DNA from: Epiperipatus broadwayi | Taxonomy: Eukaryota > Onychophora > Udeonychophora > Euonychophora > Peripatidae | Assembly: GCA_028023455.1 (NCBI GenBank) | Contig: JAQFVV010006216.1 | Coordinates: forward strand, 3,924,877-3,988,876 | DNA: 64,000 nt | Direction: 5' to 3' | Part shown: positions 9,300 to 22,233 of the stretch, piece after piece | Layout: each line of letters opens with the position of its first letter | Position numbering within the stretch: the stretch's first letter is position 1 | Notes under the pieces: generated by a model | Database searches by the model: none | What the model was told of the DNA's origin: nothing | Seen by the model: the letters and a program-made list of their open reading frames with translations, nothing else | Translations under genes and position numbers: made by a program

Positions 9300-12200
9300 A
9301 CTCATCAATTCATTATGTATTGTAGTAAATATTAGTTCAACCTATTGAATGTTGGAATAACTCCGCAAGTTATTTATCTTAGTTTATTATAATTTTATAT
9401 TATTTGTTATAATATATAATTCAAATTTTATTAATTCAACATACAATTTTTAGATGATTCCAAAAAAGTTATTGCATACAGGCCTCCACATGTAGATGCC
9501 TCATTCTGATATAGCATATAAGTATAAATACATGTGCATATAAATATAAACAAAGGGATGAATGGCAAATTTTCATAAAAAAGTTAGAACAATATATCCA
9601 GTGATGATGTTGCTAGATAACCACCAATTAAAATTAACAATCCCAAAATGAGCTAGTTGTTCTAATAGGCAGCAATAGCTTTTTGTCTGATTTTACTTGG
9701 AAATCCTTCTTCCTTTTTGACTTTAAGTAAACTTAGACAAAAAAATATTGTTAATGCTGAACATATTTCGTTAGTTATTACAATAAAATTCACGCGTCTA
9801 CATACATATATACATAAGATTATTGAAAATAAAAATGTTTAATGAGAATTACAGATAATAAACGTAATTTTATAAATTAAATTAAACATTCAGATATTAT
9901 TATTATGATGATTTTTTTTCATGCTTAGTTTAAAATTCTCCCCTAGGTTATACATCTTCAAATATTCACAGCATGTGTGCACTGACCCACTCATTAGTAT
10001 GACTGGAATGCATAATACATGTTTTAGAATACTAAACCGCTAACTCTCCATTAAACTAGTTTTATTATATAAACTAATGAAAATATTTTTATAATAATTT
10101 ACAATAAAAACTATATTTTAAATATAAGTATATATTATATGCCTGGAGTCTAGATATAATATAGGGGATTTGAAAATTATAGTAATATACTATTAATGAT
10201 ATTTCTGATTTAAAAAAAATCAGTTAATTATTATATCACATAATAATTTTGATAAATTGTTCTCAAACTATTTTATATAATTTTATTTATACAAATTTGA
10301 ATAAGATGATAAAATAAGTGTCATATCACCCCATTTTTTGTGTCATACAGCACATATAAAAAATATATATCAAGGACAATTTTTTTGGCAGAAAAATCTA
10401 TATTACATATAAGAATTACCTGACAGAAACTTGATATCAATTTAATAAGGAGGTGAGAAAAAATGGCATTTCTTTTTTACTTTAAAAATTCAAAAGCCCC
10501 CAAGTAATTTTTGAATTATTCACATCCAAAATAGCTGAATTGCTTAATGCTGTTGAGTGAATTTATAAAAAAAAGAGAGGATGAAAACTTGATCAACTGC
10601 ACCAATAATAGGTTCTTCCTGAAAGAAAATGATGAATTTTAATAGAAGGAAGTCGATCAGATCTTTGAAGTTAACATCATAGCTAAATATTCGAAAATTT
10701 ATATCTAACATAATTTATCATGAGTTTTCATAGAAAACCATTTATGGCTAAGCTGCATTTCAAAATGATGATGCGATTATCTTTTAAATTAAAAAAAAAG
10801 ATTTAAAGCATACAAATTATTGTTATACTTATCTCACATATTTCTGTTGGCAATTCCTCAAAATGTTTATCCATCAATCTTATTGTTTTCCAACTAAAGT
10901 AACATGATAGCAAAACTGACATAAGTTGTCATACTATAACAGTCCTTTGCTCCAATCATTATTCTATATGAAAGTATCACAAATGCAAATTAAATAAATG
11001 TTTTGGCCTACGAAATTCACTTTTGGTAAATATTTTGTTTTCAAAAATTGTTTTTATAAATTAATACTCTAGTTGTTACAGCTTAAATGAACAAATATTG
11101 AATTGAGTAATATGAAGATGATGCTAAGCATTTTTGATCTTTCCAATAAACTTATTCAAATAATATTGAGTTTCCTAAATTAAACAAGAATAATAAATGA
11201 GATGTCAATAACATTTTAATTGTTTTACTATAAAAAATGAAATATTGCATAGTTATATGCAAATAAAATAATTAGGATTCCATAGGAAATGTGGTAATGT
11301 TTGTAACAATGATAAAAAATCCGATTTTAATGTTTTCACTATTTGGATTTGCTTACTTAATTATAGGGTTATATTTAAAAATCTTGAAGATAATCTGCAT
11401 ATATAAAGATCAAACCATAGGAAATTTAAGAAGCTACATAAAACATTAAAAAAATATATATTTCATGTTTTTAATAACTGAAACAAAGAACTGTAAACAA
11501 TAATAATACTATCTTAAATATGTACATTAACACACATTTTTATAACTAGCATTGCTTGGTTAGTATGTAAATATGAATTGTAATACAAGAAAAAACAAAC
11601 ACTTTTCAAATACATATTTTTAAAAATAAAAGTATTAATCATATAATTTTTTAATAATTTTTAATCAAAAATAGCTATTTACTCCATGGATATTCTTGAT
11701 ATGATATAATTAAAATAAACATTAAATAATTAATTGAAATTTTATTTTTGTTAATTCAGGCAGACCTTTTATTTAAATAACTATTATTCAAAAACTTCTC
11801 CAAAGAAATTTTTAAAAGTAATCTTTTTAATTTTTTATATTTAAAAAAATTAGTTTGTACACACATTTACAAAAAAAATTGTTAAAAATAAAATCATGTA
11901 CATTAATAATTATATATTAATAAGTCTAATTGCAGTTAACTGACTGTTTCTTTTATCTTAGCAGAGTTTAGGTTTACAAAAATTCACAAATTCAAAAAAT
12001 CCCTGGAGTCAGAAATTTTGGATTAATGGTGTTTTATTTGTATTTAGAAATAAGATTTACCATTGACTAAATTATAAGAATATTTTATAGGATTATCAGC
12101 AATATTTATGTATTTAATTTTATTAATACATTAAAAGCATTGAAAGGTTTTTATTATTACACGATGCATAATAATGACCAAGAGCTTTTTCTATAATAAT

Positions 12201-15200
12201 AACAGATTTTTAATTATTGCTGTTTCCCTCAAATCAATTATCTTCATTAATAAATCTATTTTGTTGAAAACTTTTATTGAAAATGATTATTTTCATCAAA
12301 ATTTGGACATATATTAGTAAATAGTATTTGTTACCGTTATGTGATATTTAGAAATTTTTTGCAACAAATGGGAGTAAAATATTGATAGTATTATTGCTGA
12401 AGAGATTCTAATTAAAGTGGATTGATTTTAAAATCTTACTTTAGGCTTGCATATACACATTTACATATAAATACCTTTCCCCCCAGTATCAGTAATCATC
12501 TGTTTCAAGGGAAAGAATATAATTTGTGATAAATGAGAATTGAAAGGTTGAATAAAAAAAGAGATAATGTGTATGTTAATAATTAAAAATATATACTTTA
12601 TCTTTAATCAAAATTAAAATCTATATCTGCGATGAAAACAAATGGGAGATGATTGATAATCATTTGTATTTATATTAAAAGACAGTAATTGTTAATAAGA
12701 GTGACCAGTAAATGTAAATCTTGTAGAGTAAATGATGTAGTACTTACACTTATATCATTTAGATGGAAAAAAATTGTTCTTTCATTCATGCACTATGAAA
12801 TGAGGCAGTTTACCTGTTTTTAAAGCCTATTATTAAAGCACCAACATTCATTGACAGTGCTGGAAATAAAGAGTGATATTTAGATTTTAAAATCAGCTTA
12901 TTATTTGCAAAGATCCAAATTATTTATATCACAGAGCAGAGAAAGAATCTCATTTTTATTGACTTGTGATACTGAACCATATTAATTTATATAAATATAA
13001 CTATTAAATAATATAATATTAGATACTTAGATTAAAAAAAAACTACTCTTCCATCCATATACAATGAATAGACAAAACTCTATGTTGAATGAATGATGCA
13101 CTTGCTCTCAAAGTATATTTCCAGCATTATCAATGAATGTTGGTTTATTTAATAGTAGGTTTTGAGAATGGTTAGACTGTCCATTTTTAAAAAAAGATTT
13201 ATTGATATGATGTGCTGCCTAGTTATAGTGCATGAGTTCAAGGATAGTTTTTTTTGCATAAAGAAGTGACTGAACTGGGGTCACATTCTACCATTTCATT
13301 AATTATGCAGGACACTACAATCAAAGTTATAATAATTGATTGTTATCAATTATGGTTATTCATTGATTGCTATTCTCTAATCATAATTTATCATTTATTA
13401 ATAGTAACATATTAAAGATACTTTAATGATAATAAAGGGTTGTTTTATATTGTATATTCAATTATACAATCTATTAGTTATATATTTTTTTCCTTTAATC
13501 ATTGTATATATTGTATCGGTCAAAATAGTCTGCTCACTTAACAAGATTCAAATCCTAAGCAAAAGTACCTAGAATCCGATCATGCTTGAGATACACAGGT
13601 CTAGAGCAATCCTGAATTCTAACCTATTTGCCTATTCTTTGAATTTCTGACCCAATGAACAACAATCCTGATGATACAGCACAATTATTTTAATTTTGGG
13701 CCCAGAAGCAAAGCGATAGAGCATAAGATCAGACTGATGATGATGATCGAGATAAGAGTAGCCCAGGAATTACATTTCTTAAAGTTATCTTTATTAATGC
13801 TAAGTTATTAGCTAAAGAAAATAATTCTAAATACTAATTAGAAAATAATAATTCAAAACAAACCAGGATTTACATGAAATATATATTTAATAAAATATTG
13901 TGAAAATGCATATATGTTACAAAAGGTTTCACACTTGGAATGATATTGTCTTTTTACAAAACTTGGGATTTGTTTTTATAAAATCCCCTTTACATTAATT
14001 ATTTACTAGATATGAATATAATTTTATGGAGTGTATTATAACTTGTGCGGGGTTAATATGCCAATTTAATAACATTTTACTAACAGAACGTTGTGGATGC
14101 CTAAAATAAATGTAATAGATTGTGACAGGTTTAGTACTAAATGATTTGATAAACAGGCAAAATATACACTTTTAATCATTTATCTATCTTATGAAAATCA
14201 TTATATATACTTTTATTGGCATTGTTTGGAAAAGACATCTTTGGAATTTATAAATAAGAAACAAACAATGCGCTACATTTACAAAAATACATGATACAAT
14301 CATTAATGTAAATTGATTTACGTCTATGGAAATCGATAAGTATTTTAAAAGAAATCAGCTTCAAATTCAACATACTGACTAATTAGCATGTTGGTATATT
14401 TCATGAATGAGTCATTTTTTCCAACACCTAATGAAAGGTCAAACAGACATAAATCATTTAAATAAAGAAATACGGATCTTATGGTAGTTTGAATGCTTCA
14501 TCATTTTAAGACATTTGATAATGAATGAGGGGTGATACATCCACCATTTTGATGATGTGATATCGAATGGAGAGGTTTGGTTTGAATGCCCAGAGCCAGT
14601 TGTATGGAACTTCTGCAGCATAACCAAAACCCTATAAACCTCGCGTTCCACAGGGAGTAGCATATATCCCTGATTATGAATGATTTTGAGAACTAGTAGG
14701 AGGGGGAGATTCAGATTTCTAAAGTCCCCAATGACAAAGAAATAAAGACAATATATGTAGAAGTACCATAAGAGAAAGGAAAGGTAGGCCAACAGTGTTA
14801 TATCTGTACAATAAACTTAATATATTATATTCTGAAGCCTGTAAATGGTTTGACTCCTGCACAATGATATATTTGAATAAAGAATCATTCAGAAAATTAT
14901 AATGGAGAATAACTCTTTTAACTATGACATTAAACTAACAAAATTTATATTTAATTTTGATTCCCATATATGTATTAACTGATAGTATTAGCCCTCCAGG
15001 CAACAGCAAGAAAAGGTGGAATAATTATATTAAGGTTCATGATCTTTTAAAATGAAAATTTAAAGACAAATTCAAATAATAAAGTAAAATATGCATCCAC
15101 AATAAAATATTTTAGATAAAAAAAATGTGAATAACAGATTTAAATATAAAACCAACCTAGCAAGCGATTTCTGTTAAAAATGAATAAAACTTTACTAATA

Positions 15201-16750
15201 AATTTAACTGAAGCCACTGCTTCTTTCCCTATTAAACAAAGAAAATAAACCCTTATTAGACTCATGAGGTTGAATGATATTGGCATATTAATTAAAGAGC
15301 ATAAATTGTTTACATATATAACATGAATGAGTTAGAAATATCTAATGGAGCCACACAAAGTTATATATATATGAGTTCGAGCGTGAAAGGTAAGTTAAAT
15401 AATACATTATATTAGTAAGGGATTACAGAGAGAGAATTTCAGAGCATAATTAATAGAAACTTATGAATTAATACACGAATAAATCTTAAGATTTTCATTA
15501 TATCTTAGATAAACAGATTACCTAAGGACTTTATATTAAAGACAGCTCCACATTGAATGAGGTTACCTCAGAATAGCAGGCAAGGTGCATTATTAGCAGT
15601 CAGTAGTTGGAACAGTGGTCATCTTGTATGGTCGGTCGGATGGAACATGGCAGCAGTACGCAAATAGTTCTCTGAGAGAAGAAGAGAAAGGTGAAAGATT
15701 CCTCTACTCAAACTTCATAGGACTTGACTTTTCCTGACTCCTTAAAGTGGAATGATGAATCAATTTTTCTGGAAAACTACTAACTCAAATGTTCTGAAAT
15801 AAGTTTCTAACTAATTCAAAGTTTAATTACTAACTCAAAGTAACTCAAAATAACTCAAAGTAAACTGACAAGTAACAAAGTAACTAACTGAAAAAGTAAC
15901 TAAACTGACTTCTTTTGTTCTATGGGCCCCTTTTATAACCCTTCTAATCCCCCCAAGAATGCAATTTTAGTTGCCGACTACTATCTTTGTAATTTCTTGA
16001 TTAACAACAACATTTAATTAGCAAAATATTTTTAAAACAGATAAGGCTCGAAATACCATTTGAGATATTTTTAAAGATTTGCAAACAACTAACAAAAGAA
16101 TTTCTTATGATTTTAATTAAGATTTATAATTTTAATTAATGAAAACAATCTGAATCTAGATAAAGATTATTTCAGTATTTCGAGCCTTCCCCATTTTTCT
16201 TTGTTTTTACATTCCAATACTTTAATTAAATACATGTATATAAAAAGATATTTACAATTATATAAGAACATCTAATTTTCAGCAATAAATATTACTAGAA
16301 TTATTGCTTCGTTCAATGTATATATATATGCATCATGCACACTACTGTTTTACTTTATTAAATAATTTTATTAATTTCTTGGATAATTATGCCTACAGTT
16401 TGTGGGTGAATGGCATATATATATATATGGCAAAGTCTGAATTGCGGGCTCTGCAGGAGGTTAGTGTAGATGCTGAAGCATGAAGCTCGATGATGATTAG
16501 ACATCGACTGCTTCAATATATAATTTTATCTCAGTAGCGCAAAGTTTTTATATTATATATTATGTTAAAATGTATCATTGTTCTATTCTACTTTGTAAAT
16601 GAATATTAATTGTAGCTCTTTTCTATCATTTAGGTTCATTTCAAAATTTAAAAACAATTCTCATTTGTAATATATATCTAAAACTTTAATGGATTTATTA
16701 TATTATTGAATATTGAAAGAAATGAATAATTAAGTTTAATTTTTTTTTTT
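9300..16750. other. Long AT-rich region without recognisable genes
   Basis: I found no coding frame, RNA or complete mobile element here. A short cluster of degenerate direct repeats of AACTCAAAG/TAACTCAAA lies at about 15780-15905. Slightly GC-richer islands at 13500-13770, 14500-14760 and 15590-15960 may be remnants of repeats or untranslated exons of the downstream gene, but nothing identifies them. Confidence 0.4.
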
Positions 16751-16753
16751 TAG

Positions 16754-16909
16754 GATGAGTTTTAAATCTGTCTTTAGCAGGTCTATTATTGGCATTATCT
16801 TAATTGCTATTGCATATCAATACATTCAGCTATTTTTACATCCTGATCTACCAATAGAAGTGCAAGGCTTTGTAGATCCAAAATTTAAGAAGATTAAAGA
16901 AGTCCTTGA
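16754..16909 (+). CDS. Beta-lactamase-like serine hydrolase, first coding exon
   Basis: An ATG at 16755 follows a strong acceptor-like tract (T run ending TTTAG at 16753), suggesting an untranslated exon upstream. It opens a 51-residue frame ending in a GTATGA donor at 16910, with two bases left over. The N-terminus has a hydrophobic segment (about residues 11-28, SIIGIILIAIAYQYIQLFL region), a likely signal anchor. LPIEVQGFVDP and FKKIKEVLE then match the start of animal 'beta-lactamase domain-containing protein 2' proteins, which descend from bacterial class C beta-lactamase/EstB hydrolases. The phase fits the exon at 34755 exactly. Substrate is unknown, and such animal proteins generally act as peptidases or esterases. 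Confidence 0.8.
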
Positions 16910-17365
16910 GTATGAGTAATTTTTTTATTTTATTTATTTATTATTACCACCCCCCACCCCACTTCACCATCACCATTATTGCTGTTGCTTTTGTTGTTAT
17001 TATTATGTTTCAAAGATTAAACTTTATTGAGCCTCAAAAAGGGTTACATAAATTGATTCATAATACTACATATGTAATAAAGGTTAAACAATCTTGATAG
17101 GAAAGAAAACATGATATACAATAATTGAAAGAAAAAAAATTACATAACAAGATACATATCAAATTAGATTTATATAGCATTTTTTTTTAAATGTGATATT
17201 AAGAAAAATACATGGAAACACATGATAGTATGAATAAAAAATATGGAGGGGTTCTAGTTGCGCTTAGATTGACATATGGTTTTATAAAAATTGAGCTCAT
17301 TTGCTGTTGAGAGTGCTATACTTTTCATAGTTTGTTACATAATTTCCATGTGAAAAGAAATTGAA

Positions 17366-18270
17366 AAATAGTAGTCAGTATGAATTGGAAAATGGAAAAA
17401 TACTCATTTAGCATGAATTGCATCTTGGGATAATGGAAAAATACTAATCAGAATGAATTGCATCTTTGGAAAATAAAAAAACACCAGTTCAGCATGAATT
17501 TCATATTGGAAAAATGAAAAAATAGTAATCAGCCAGAACTGAATCTTGAGAAAATGGAAAAACATTAGTCAGCATGAATTGCATCTTGGAAAAATGGAAA
17601 AATACTAGTTCAGCATGAATTGCATCTTGGAAAATTAGAAATCAGCCCGAACTAAATCTTGAGTAAATGGAAAATACTAGTCAGTATAAACTGCATCATG
17701 GAAAAATAGTAGTCAGCATGAGGTGCATCTTGGGAAAATTGAAAAATACTAATTCAGCAAGAATTGCATCTTGGGAAAATGGAAAAATAGTAATCAGCCA
17801 GAATTGAATCTTGGGAAAATGGAAAAATACCAATTAGTATGAAATACATTTTGGAAAAATGCTAATCAGTATGAATTGCATCTTGGGAAAATAGAAAAAT
17901 TACAATTTAGTATAAATTGCATTTTGGGAAAGTGGAAATATATTAGTTATTATGAATTGCATCTTGGGAAAATGGAAAATACTACTTAGCATGAATTGCA
18001 TCTTGGAAAAAACACTAATAAGCAGAAACTGGATCTTGGAAAAATAGAAAAACACCAGTTAAGCATGAATTTTATCTTGGGAAAATGGAAAATACTACTC
18101 AGCATGAACTGCATCTTGAGAAAATTGAAAAATACTAGATAGCATGAATTGCATCTTGGGAAAATAGAAAAATCCAGTCCAGCATGAATTATAATTTGAG
18201 AAATGAAAAAACAATAGTTAACATGAATAACATCTTGGTAAAGTAAAAAAATACCACTCAGAATGAACTA
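17366..18270. repeat. Minisatellite with ~40-43 bp unit, about 21 copies
   Basis: The unit GCATGAATTGCATCTTGGGA plus AAATGGAAAAATACTAGTCA is repeated with point changes and small indels across about 900 bp of intron 1. Variants such as CAGCCAGAATTGAATCTTGG recur at intervals, hinting at a higher-order pattern of two unit types. Confidence 0.85.
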
Positions 18271-18794
<524 letters not shown>

Positions 18795-19131
18795 TAAACT
18801 TAGGTTTAAAGATCCAATTTCTTATAGAAGTCCTAATAATAGTAACGGTTCATTATTAATTAAGGATAATGATAAATATTATAAATATTTGGTTTCAAAT
18901 TTGCCAGTAGATGCTAATTCTTCTGATGTACAGAGATTTTTGGAAGACAAACTTCATGTTAAAGTCATATGTATTAAGATTAATATGTTTAATTCTAATA
19001 TTAGTAGTTTTTTTGTTTCAATTCCCAAACATAAGCATTTGGAATTTATTTTGAATCATTTATGGCCTTGCAGTACTACATTAAAATTTTTTTATGGCTC
19101 TTTGGCTAGTTCATTAATACTTTCTGATTAA
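18795..19131 (+). pseudogene. Jockey-like LINE, C-terminal part of ORF1
   Basis: A frame open from about 18803 gives FKDPISYRS, KYYKYLVSNLPVDANSSDV, KVICIKINM, ISSFFVSIPK and NHLWPCSTTLKFFYG before a stop at 19129. This is the pattern of the RNA-binding-like C-terminus of Jockey-type ORF1 (Gag-like) proteins. The rest of ORF1 is missing: the element starts right after a TTA microsatellite, so it is 5' truncated. Confidence 0.65.
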
Positions 19132-19210
19132 TTTCTTTTGCCCATATCGTCCTTTATTAACTTTTTTTTCTCTTGATTATTGTTTTGTTTTTTTTATATT
19201 TTTTGATATT

Positions 19211-20500
19211 ATGTTTGGAATTTATTATTTTTATATAAACATTCGTGGGATGAGAACTAAGACTGCAAAAATTAAGCAATTCTTCAGTTCTGAAAATTTT
19301 GATATTGTTTTTATTTCAGAAACTTGGCTTACTCAACACATTTCAGATGATATTTTTATGGACAATAGATATAAAGTACTTCGAACAGATAGATCTTCTG
19401 ATGTTGCTTCCAAAGGTGGAGGCACGCTCATTGCTTTTAAATGTAATTTTATACATAAGTATATTCCTATTTCATCATCATCTTGTGAAGCTACATGGTG
19501 TGAAATATGTTTGAAAAATAGTGTCAAGGTTCTTTTGAGTACTATCTACATAAAGCCAACATTATCCTTTTTAGAGTTTAATGAGTTTCTATTCTTGAAG
19601 ATTTTTTAATCAAATATGAATCATATATACTTATTACTGGTGATTTTAATATTCCTGATTTATATTCAGGTACTACTATCATAGATTCAGTCTCTTTTTC
19701 ACCTAAAGCATTGAGAATGATTCATTTTTGCAATTTGTTAAATTTAAAACAATTTAATCCATACACCAATTTTAATGATCACACATTGGATTATATTCTT
19801 AGTAATTTTCCTACAATTGAATGTTTAACTACTACTTCTCTTCCTTTTTCCATTGATTTGCATCATCCTCCCTTAGAATTTTATATTAATATTAAATTTA
19901 ATAGACTTTGTCCTTTTAAAATTATGAAAAGAAACTACAAAAAAGGAAATTATTTGGGTCTTTGTTTACAATTATCTAATTTTAACTGGAAAAATTTGTA
20001 TTCTTCATCTGATGTAGATTTCTGTATGAAGTTTTTTGAACAATCATTTAGTGAACTAATTGACAAATACATTCCTAAGGAAAAAATTTTAACTAACCAT
20101 TTTCCTCTCTGGTTTTCAGTTTCTCTTAAAGAAATTATTAAAAGGAAATCATTTCATCATCGTAAATATTGGAAAATTTAAGAACTTAAATTATTATAAC
20201 AATTTTATTAATTATAGAAAATTATCAAAGGTTATATATCATAGAGATTTTCAAAAATTTATACAAAACACTGAAAGTCATATTTCTGATAATCCTTTGC
20301 AATTTTGGTCTCTGGTTAAGGATTTAGGTATTACAAAAAAAATTACAGAGTAATAATTCTAATCTAGCCGCAGATGATTTTTCTCATTATTTCTCAGAGC
20401 TTTTTAAACAATTTCAGTCTTTTACTAATTTAACTGCAAATAATGATCTAGTTGAAGAAAGAATAACATGTGATTCATTTATTGAATCTGATGTTGTTTT
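19211..20500 (+). pseudogene. Jockey-like LINE ORF2, endonuclease domain and linker
   Basis: The apurinic-like endonuclease starts at 19211 with FYINIRGMRTKTAKI (the catalytic N), then VFISETWLT (catalytic E at about 19320) and GGGTLIAF. After one frameshift near 19590 come ITGDFNIPDL (about 19640) and LDYILSN, ending LHHPPLEF (about 19858), where active copies usually have D-H-x-P. The linker (19900-20500) includes FPLWFS and NPLQFWSLVK, interrupted by stops at 20179 and 20350. The domain order is complete, but at least three lesions break the frame. Confidence 0.85.
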
Positions 20501-21245
20501 TGCTATTAAGCAGCTTAAATTACATTCTAGTGTGGGCCTTGACAATATTCCGGCTTTCATTTATAAAGGATGTGCTGAATACATTGCTTCCCCTCTTTTG
20601 CATATTTTTAATTGTTCTTTAGCAAATGGTACTTTTCCTACATCCCTTAAAATTGCTAAAGTTGTTACTATTTTTAAGAAAGGATCTAGATATTTGGTAA
20701 GTGACTATAGGCCTATTTCAATTCTACACACTGCTGCTCGAATATTTGAAAGATGTTTATATAATAGAATTATCTTGGATGTCTCTAAGGTTTTGGCACC
20801 AGAGCAGCATGGATTTTTGCCTAATAGGTCCATTGAAACAAATTTGCTAACTATTTTTGATCACATTTCAAACTCAATTGAGAATCAATCTAGGTTAGAT
20901 GTTGTTTATTTTGATATGTCCAAGGCTTTTGATAGAGTTAATCATAAAATTCTTCTTCAGAAGCTTTGTAGGTTAGGTTTTTCCAAATTATTAATTAATT
21001 GGTTTGATTCTTTTCTTAAGGATAGAATGTCTTGTGTGAGGTTTAATAATAAATTGTCATTACCATATTATTGCTTCACTGGGGTGCCTCAAGGCAGTGT
21101 TCTTGCACTTTTATTATTTAATGTATACATTGATGACCTAAAAACATGCATTAAATTTTCACATCTTCTATGTTATGCAGATGATTGCAAAATGTTTAGG
21201 CATATTTATTCTACTAATGACTGTTTTTTTACTTCAAAGTGATAT
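20501..21245 (+). pseudogene. Jockey-like LINE ORF2, reverse transcriptase domain
   Basis: The open frame shows all expected RT blocks: GLDNIPAFIYKGC, KVVTIFKKGS, DYRPISILHTAARIFE, EQHGFLPNRSIETNL, VYFDMSKAFDRVNH, GVPQGSVLALLLFNVYIDDL and YADD at 21174-21185. This is a non-LTR retrotransposon RT of the Jockey group, able in principle to copy its own RNA at a nicked target. The frame breaks soon after YADD, at about 21240. Preservation is good compared with the Gypsy copies, so this insertion looks younger. Confidence 0.9.
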
Positions 21246-22130
21246 AGATAATTTCTTGAATTGGTGTGAATGTAATTAAATAGATATAAATATGGATAAG
21301 TGCTCCATTGTCTCTTACTCTAGAAAATCTGAAATTTTAAGGTTTTCCTACTATATTGGTGATTCTAAAATTATAACAAATGATCATCAAAAAGATCTAT
21401 GAATAATATTTTCCAATAATGGGTCTTTTCATAATCATATTAATTTTATGGTGAATAAATCTCTTAAAATTGTAGGAGCTATTTACAGATATGGAAAAGC
21501 ATTTAATAAATTTACAAAGATTAAACTTTTTATATCCTTAGTTCTTCCCATCTTGGAATATGGTTCAATTATATGGAGTCCTCATAACAGGACAGATATC
21601 ATAAGAATTCAGTCTGTTTTTGACAAATTTGCAAAATTGAATAGTTTAGGTAATGAACACTATATTGATTTACTGCTGAGACGAAAAACAAGAGATCTCA
21701 AGCTTTTTCATAAATTTATTTCCCAGAATATTTCTGTATCTAATTTGCTTTCTAATTTAGGTATTAAAAAACAGAATTATAATACTCGTACTCACAATAT
21801 TTTTGAACTGAAAATTTGTAAATCTGATGTATTAAGATTTTCCCCTTTATTTCGTTTACCTAGAACTTATAACAAAGATTTTGGTAATGATGATGTTTTT
21901 AATCTGGATTTTAAACAATTCACTAAAGTCCTCATAAAAAAAATATTATCCTTAATTTCATTTGATATATTGCCTTTTTATTTATTTGTGCATTTTATTG
22001 TTTTTATATTTTATTTGTATTATTTTTTATTTTTTTAATGCTTATTTAGATTTGTATATGATAATGAAATTACTGTGCAATCTATAATTGGCTAAATTCT
22101 GTTGATATGTACATTAAATAAAGAATTGAA
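21246..22130 (+). pseudogene. Jockey-like LINE ORF2 C-terminus and 3' UTR
   Basis: After several frame changes (stops at 21242, 21281, 21400) the segment 21448-22038 reads FISLVLPILEYGSIIWSPH and IIRIQSVFDKFAKL, typical of the C-terminus of Jockey-like ORF2, and ends at a stop at 22036. A short 3' UTR contains AATAAA at 22117-22122, ten bases before the ATT tail. Confidence 0.8.
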
Positions 22131-22133
22131 TGA

Positions 22134-22232
<99 letters not shown>

Positions 22233-22233
22233 T
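22131..22233 (+). repeat. (ATT)n tail of the LINE
   Basis: About 33 uninterrupted ATT/TTA repeats follow the LINE's AATAAA. Simple-repeat tails replace poly(A) in several non-LTR clades. Because a TTA run also lies at the 5' junction (18763-18793), it could instead be target sequence. Confidence 0.9.

Noticed and set aside
17366-18270. Possible CRISPR-like array
   Set aside because: Units are contiguous and degenerate without unique spacers, and the genome is eukaryotic, so it is a minisatellite.
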